Assembly: GCA_030607895.1 (NCBI GenBank)
Contig: JAUWJC010000297.1
Location: 1 to 5,670 of the forward strand
Source: Pirellulales bacterium
Lineage (GTDB): Bacteria > Planctomycetota > Planctomycetia > Pirellulales > Thermoguttaceae
DNA length: 5,670 nt
Direction: 5' to 3'
In this document: positions 5,664-5,670 of the stretch, piece by piece
How positions within the stretch are numbered: the first letter of the stretch is position 1
How the letters are laid out: every line of letters begins with the position of its first letter
The notes under the pieces: generated by a model
Database searches by the model: none
Seen by the model: the letters and a program-made list of their open reading frames with translations, nothing else
Told to the model about the DNA's origin: nothing
Translations under genes and position numbers: made by a program

Positions 5664-5670
5664 CCGGCCC

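Overview
The window is about 60% GC and reads as a planctomycete chromosome, probably a Pirellulales-like relative. The call rests on the protein families present: a secreted PD40/hydrazine-synthase-alpha-like protein and a large secreted right-handed beta-helix protein, both typical of Planctomycetota. The genes also stand alone with alternating orientation rather than in tight operons. The taxon is inferred from family recall, not from a marker gene.

Layout. Positions 1-125 hold a partial copy of a palindromic repeat element. Positions 21-1550 (minus) carry a secreted TolB/PD40-type beta-propeller protein of the HZSA-like family. Its reading frame is cut at a Tyr codon by the element and ends in a short element-encoded tail. 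Divergent from it, 1694-2971 (plus) encodes a complete amidohydrolase of the MTA/SAH/aminodeoxyfutalosine deaminase type with every expected metal and catalytic residue. A second, complete copy of the element (3003-3116) is a perfect 53-bp inverted repeat with an 8-nt loop. It sits between the amidohydrolase and the convergent beta-helix gene (3152-5251, minus). Upstream of that gene, a control region (5252-5511) holds a tandem 16-bp repeat, an imperfect dyad and two promoter-like signals facing opposite ways. At 5512-5610 (plus) there is a strong Shine-Dalgarno and what looks like the N-terminus of an alpha/beta-hydrolase (Aes/HSL-type esterase), which stops after about 26 family-like residues. 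A terminator-like hairpin lies at 5631-5663.

The genes do not form an obvious shared pathway. The amidohydrolase is a cytoplasmic metabolic enzyme; the two minus-strand genes encode exported proteins, one possibly carbohydrate-active.

The main observation is the palindromic element. Its two copies are identical over 53 bp, both are bounded by TA, and one interrupts a gene exactly at a TA. It therefore looks like a small non-autonomous mobile element (MITE-like) with TA target duplication. I see no transposase, RNA gene, CRISPR array or defence system in the window.
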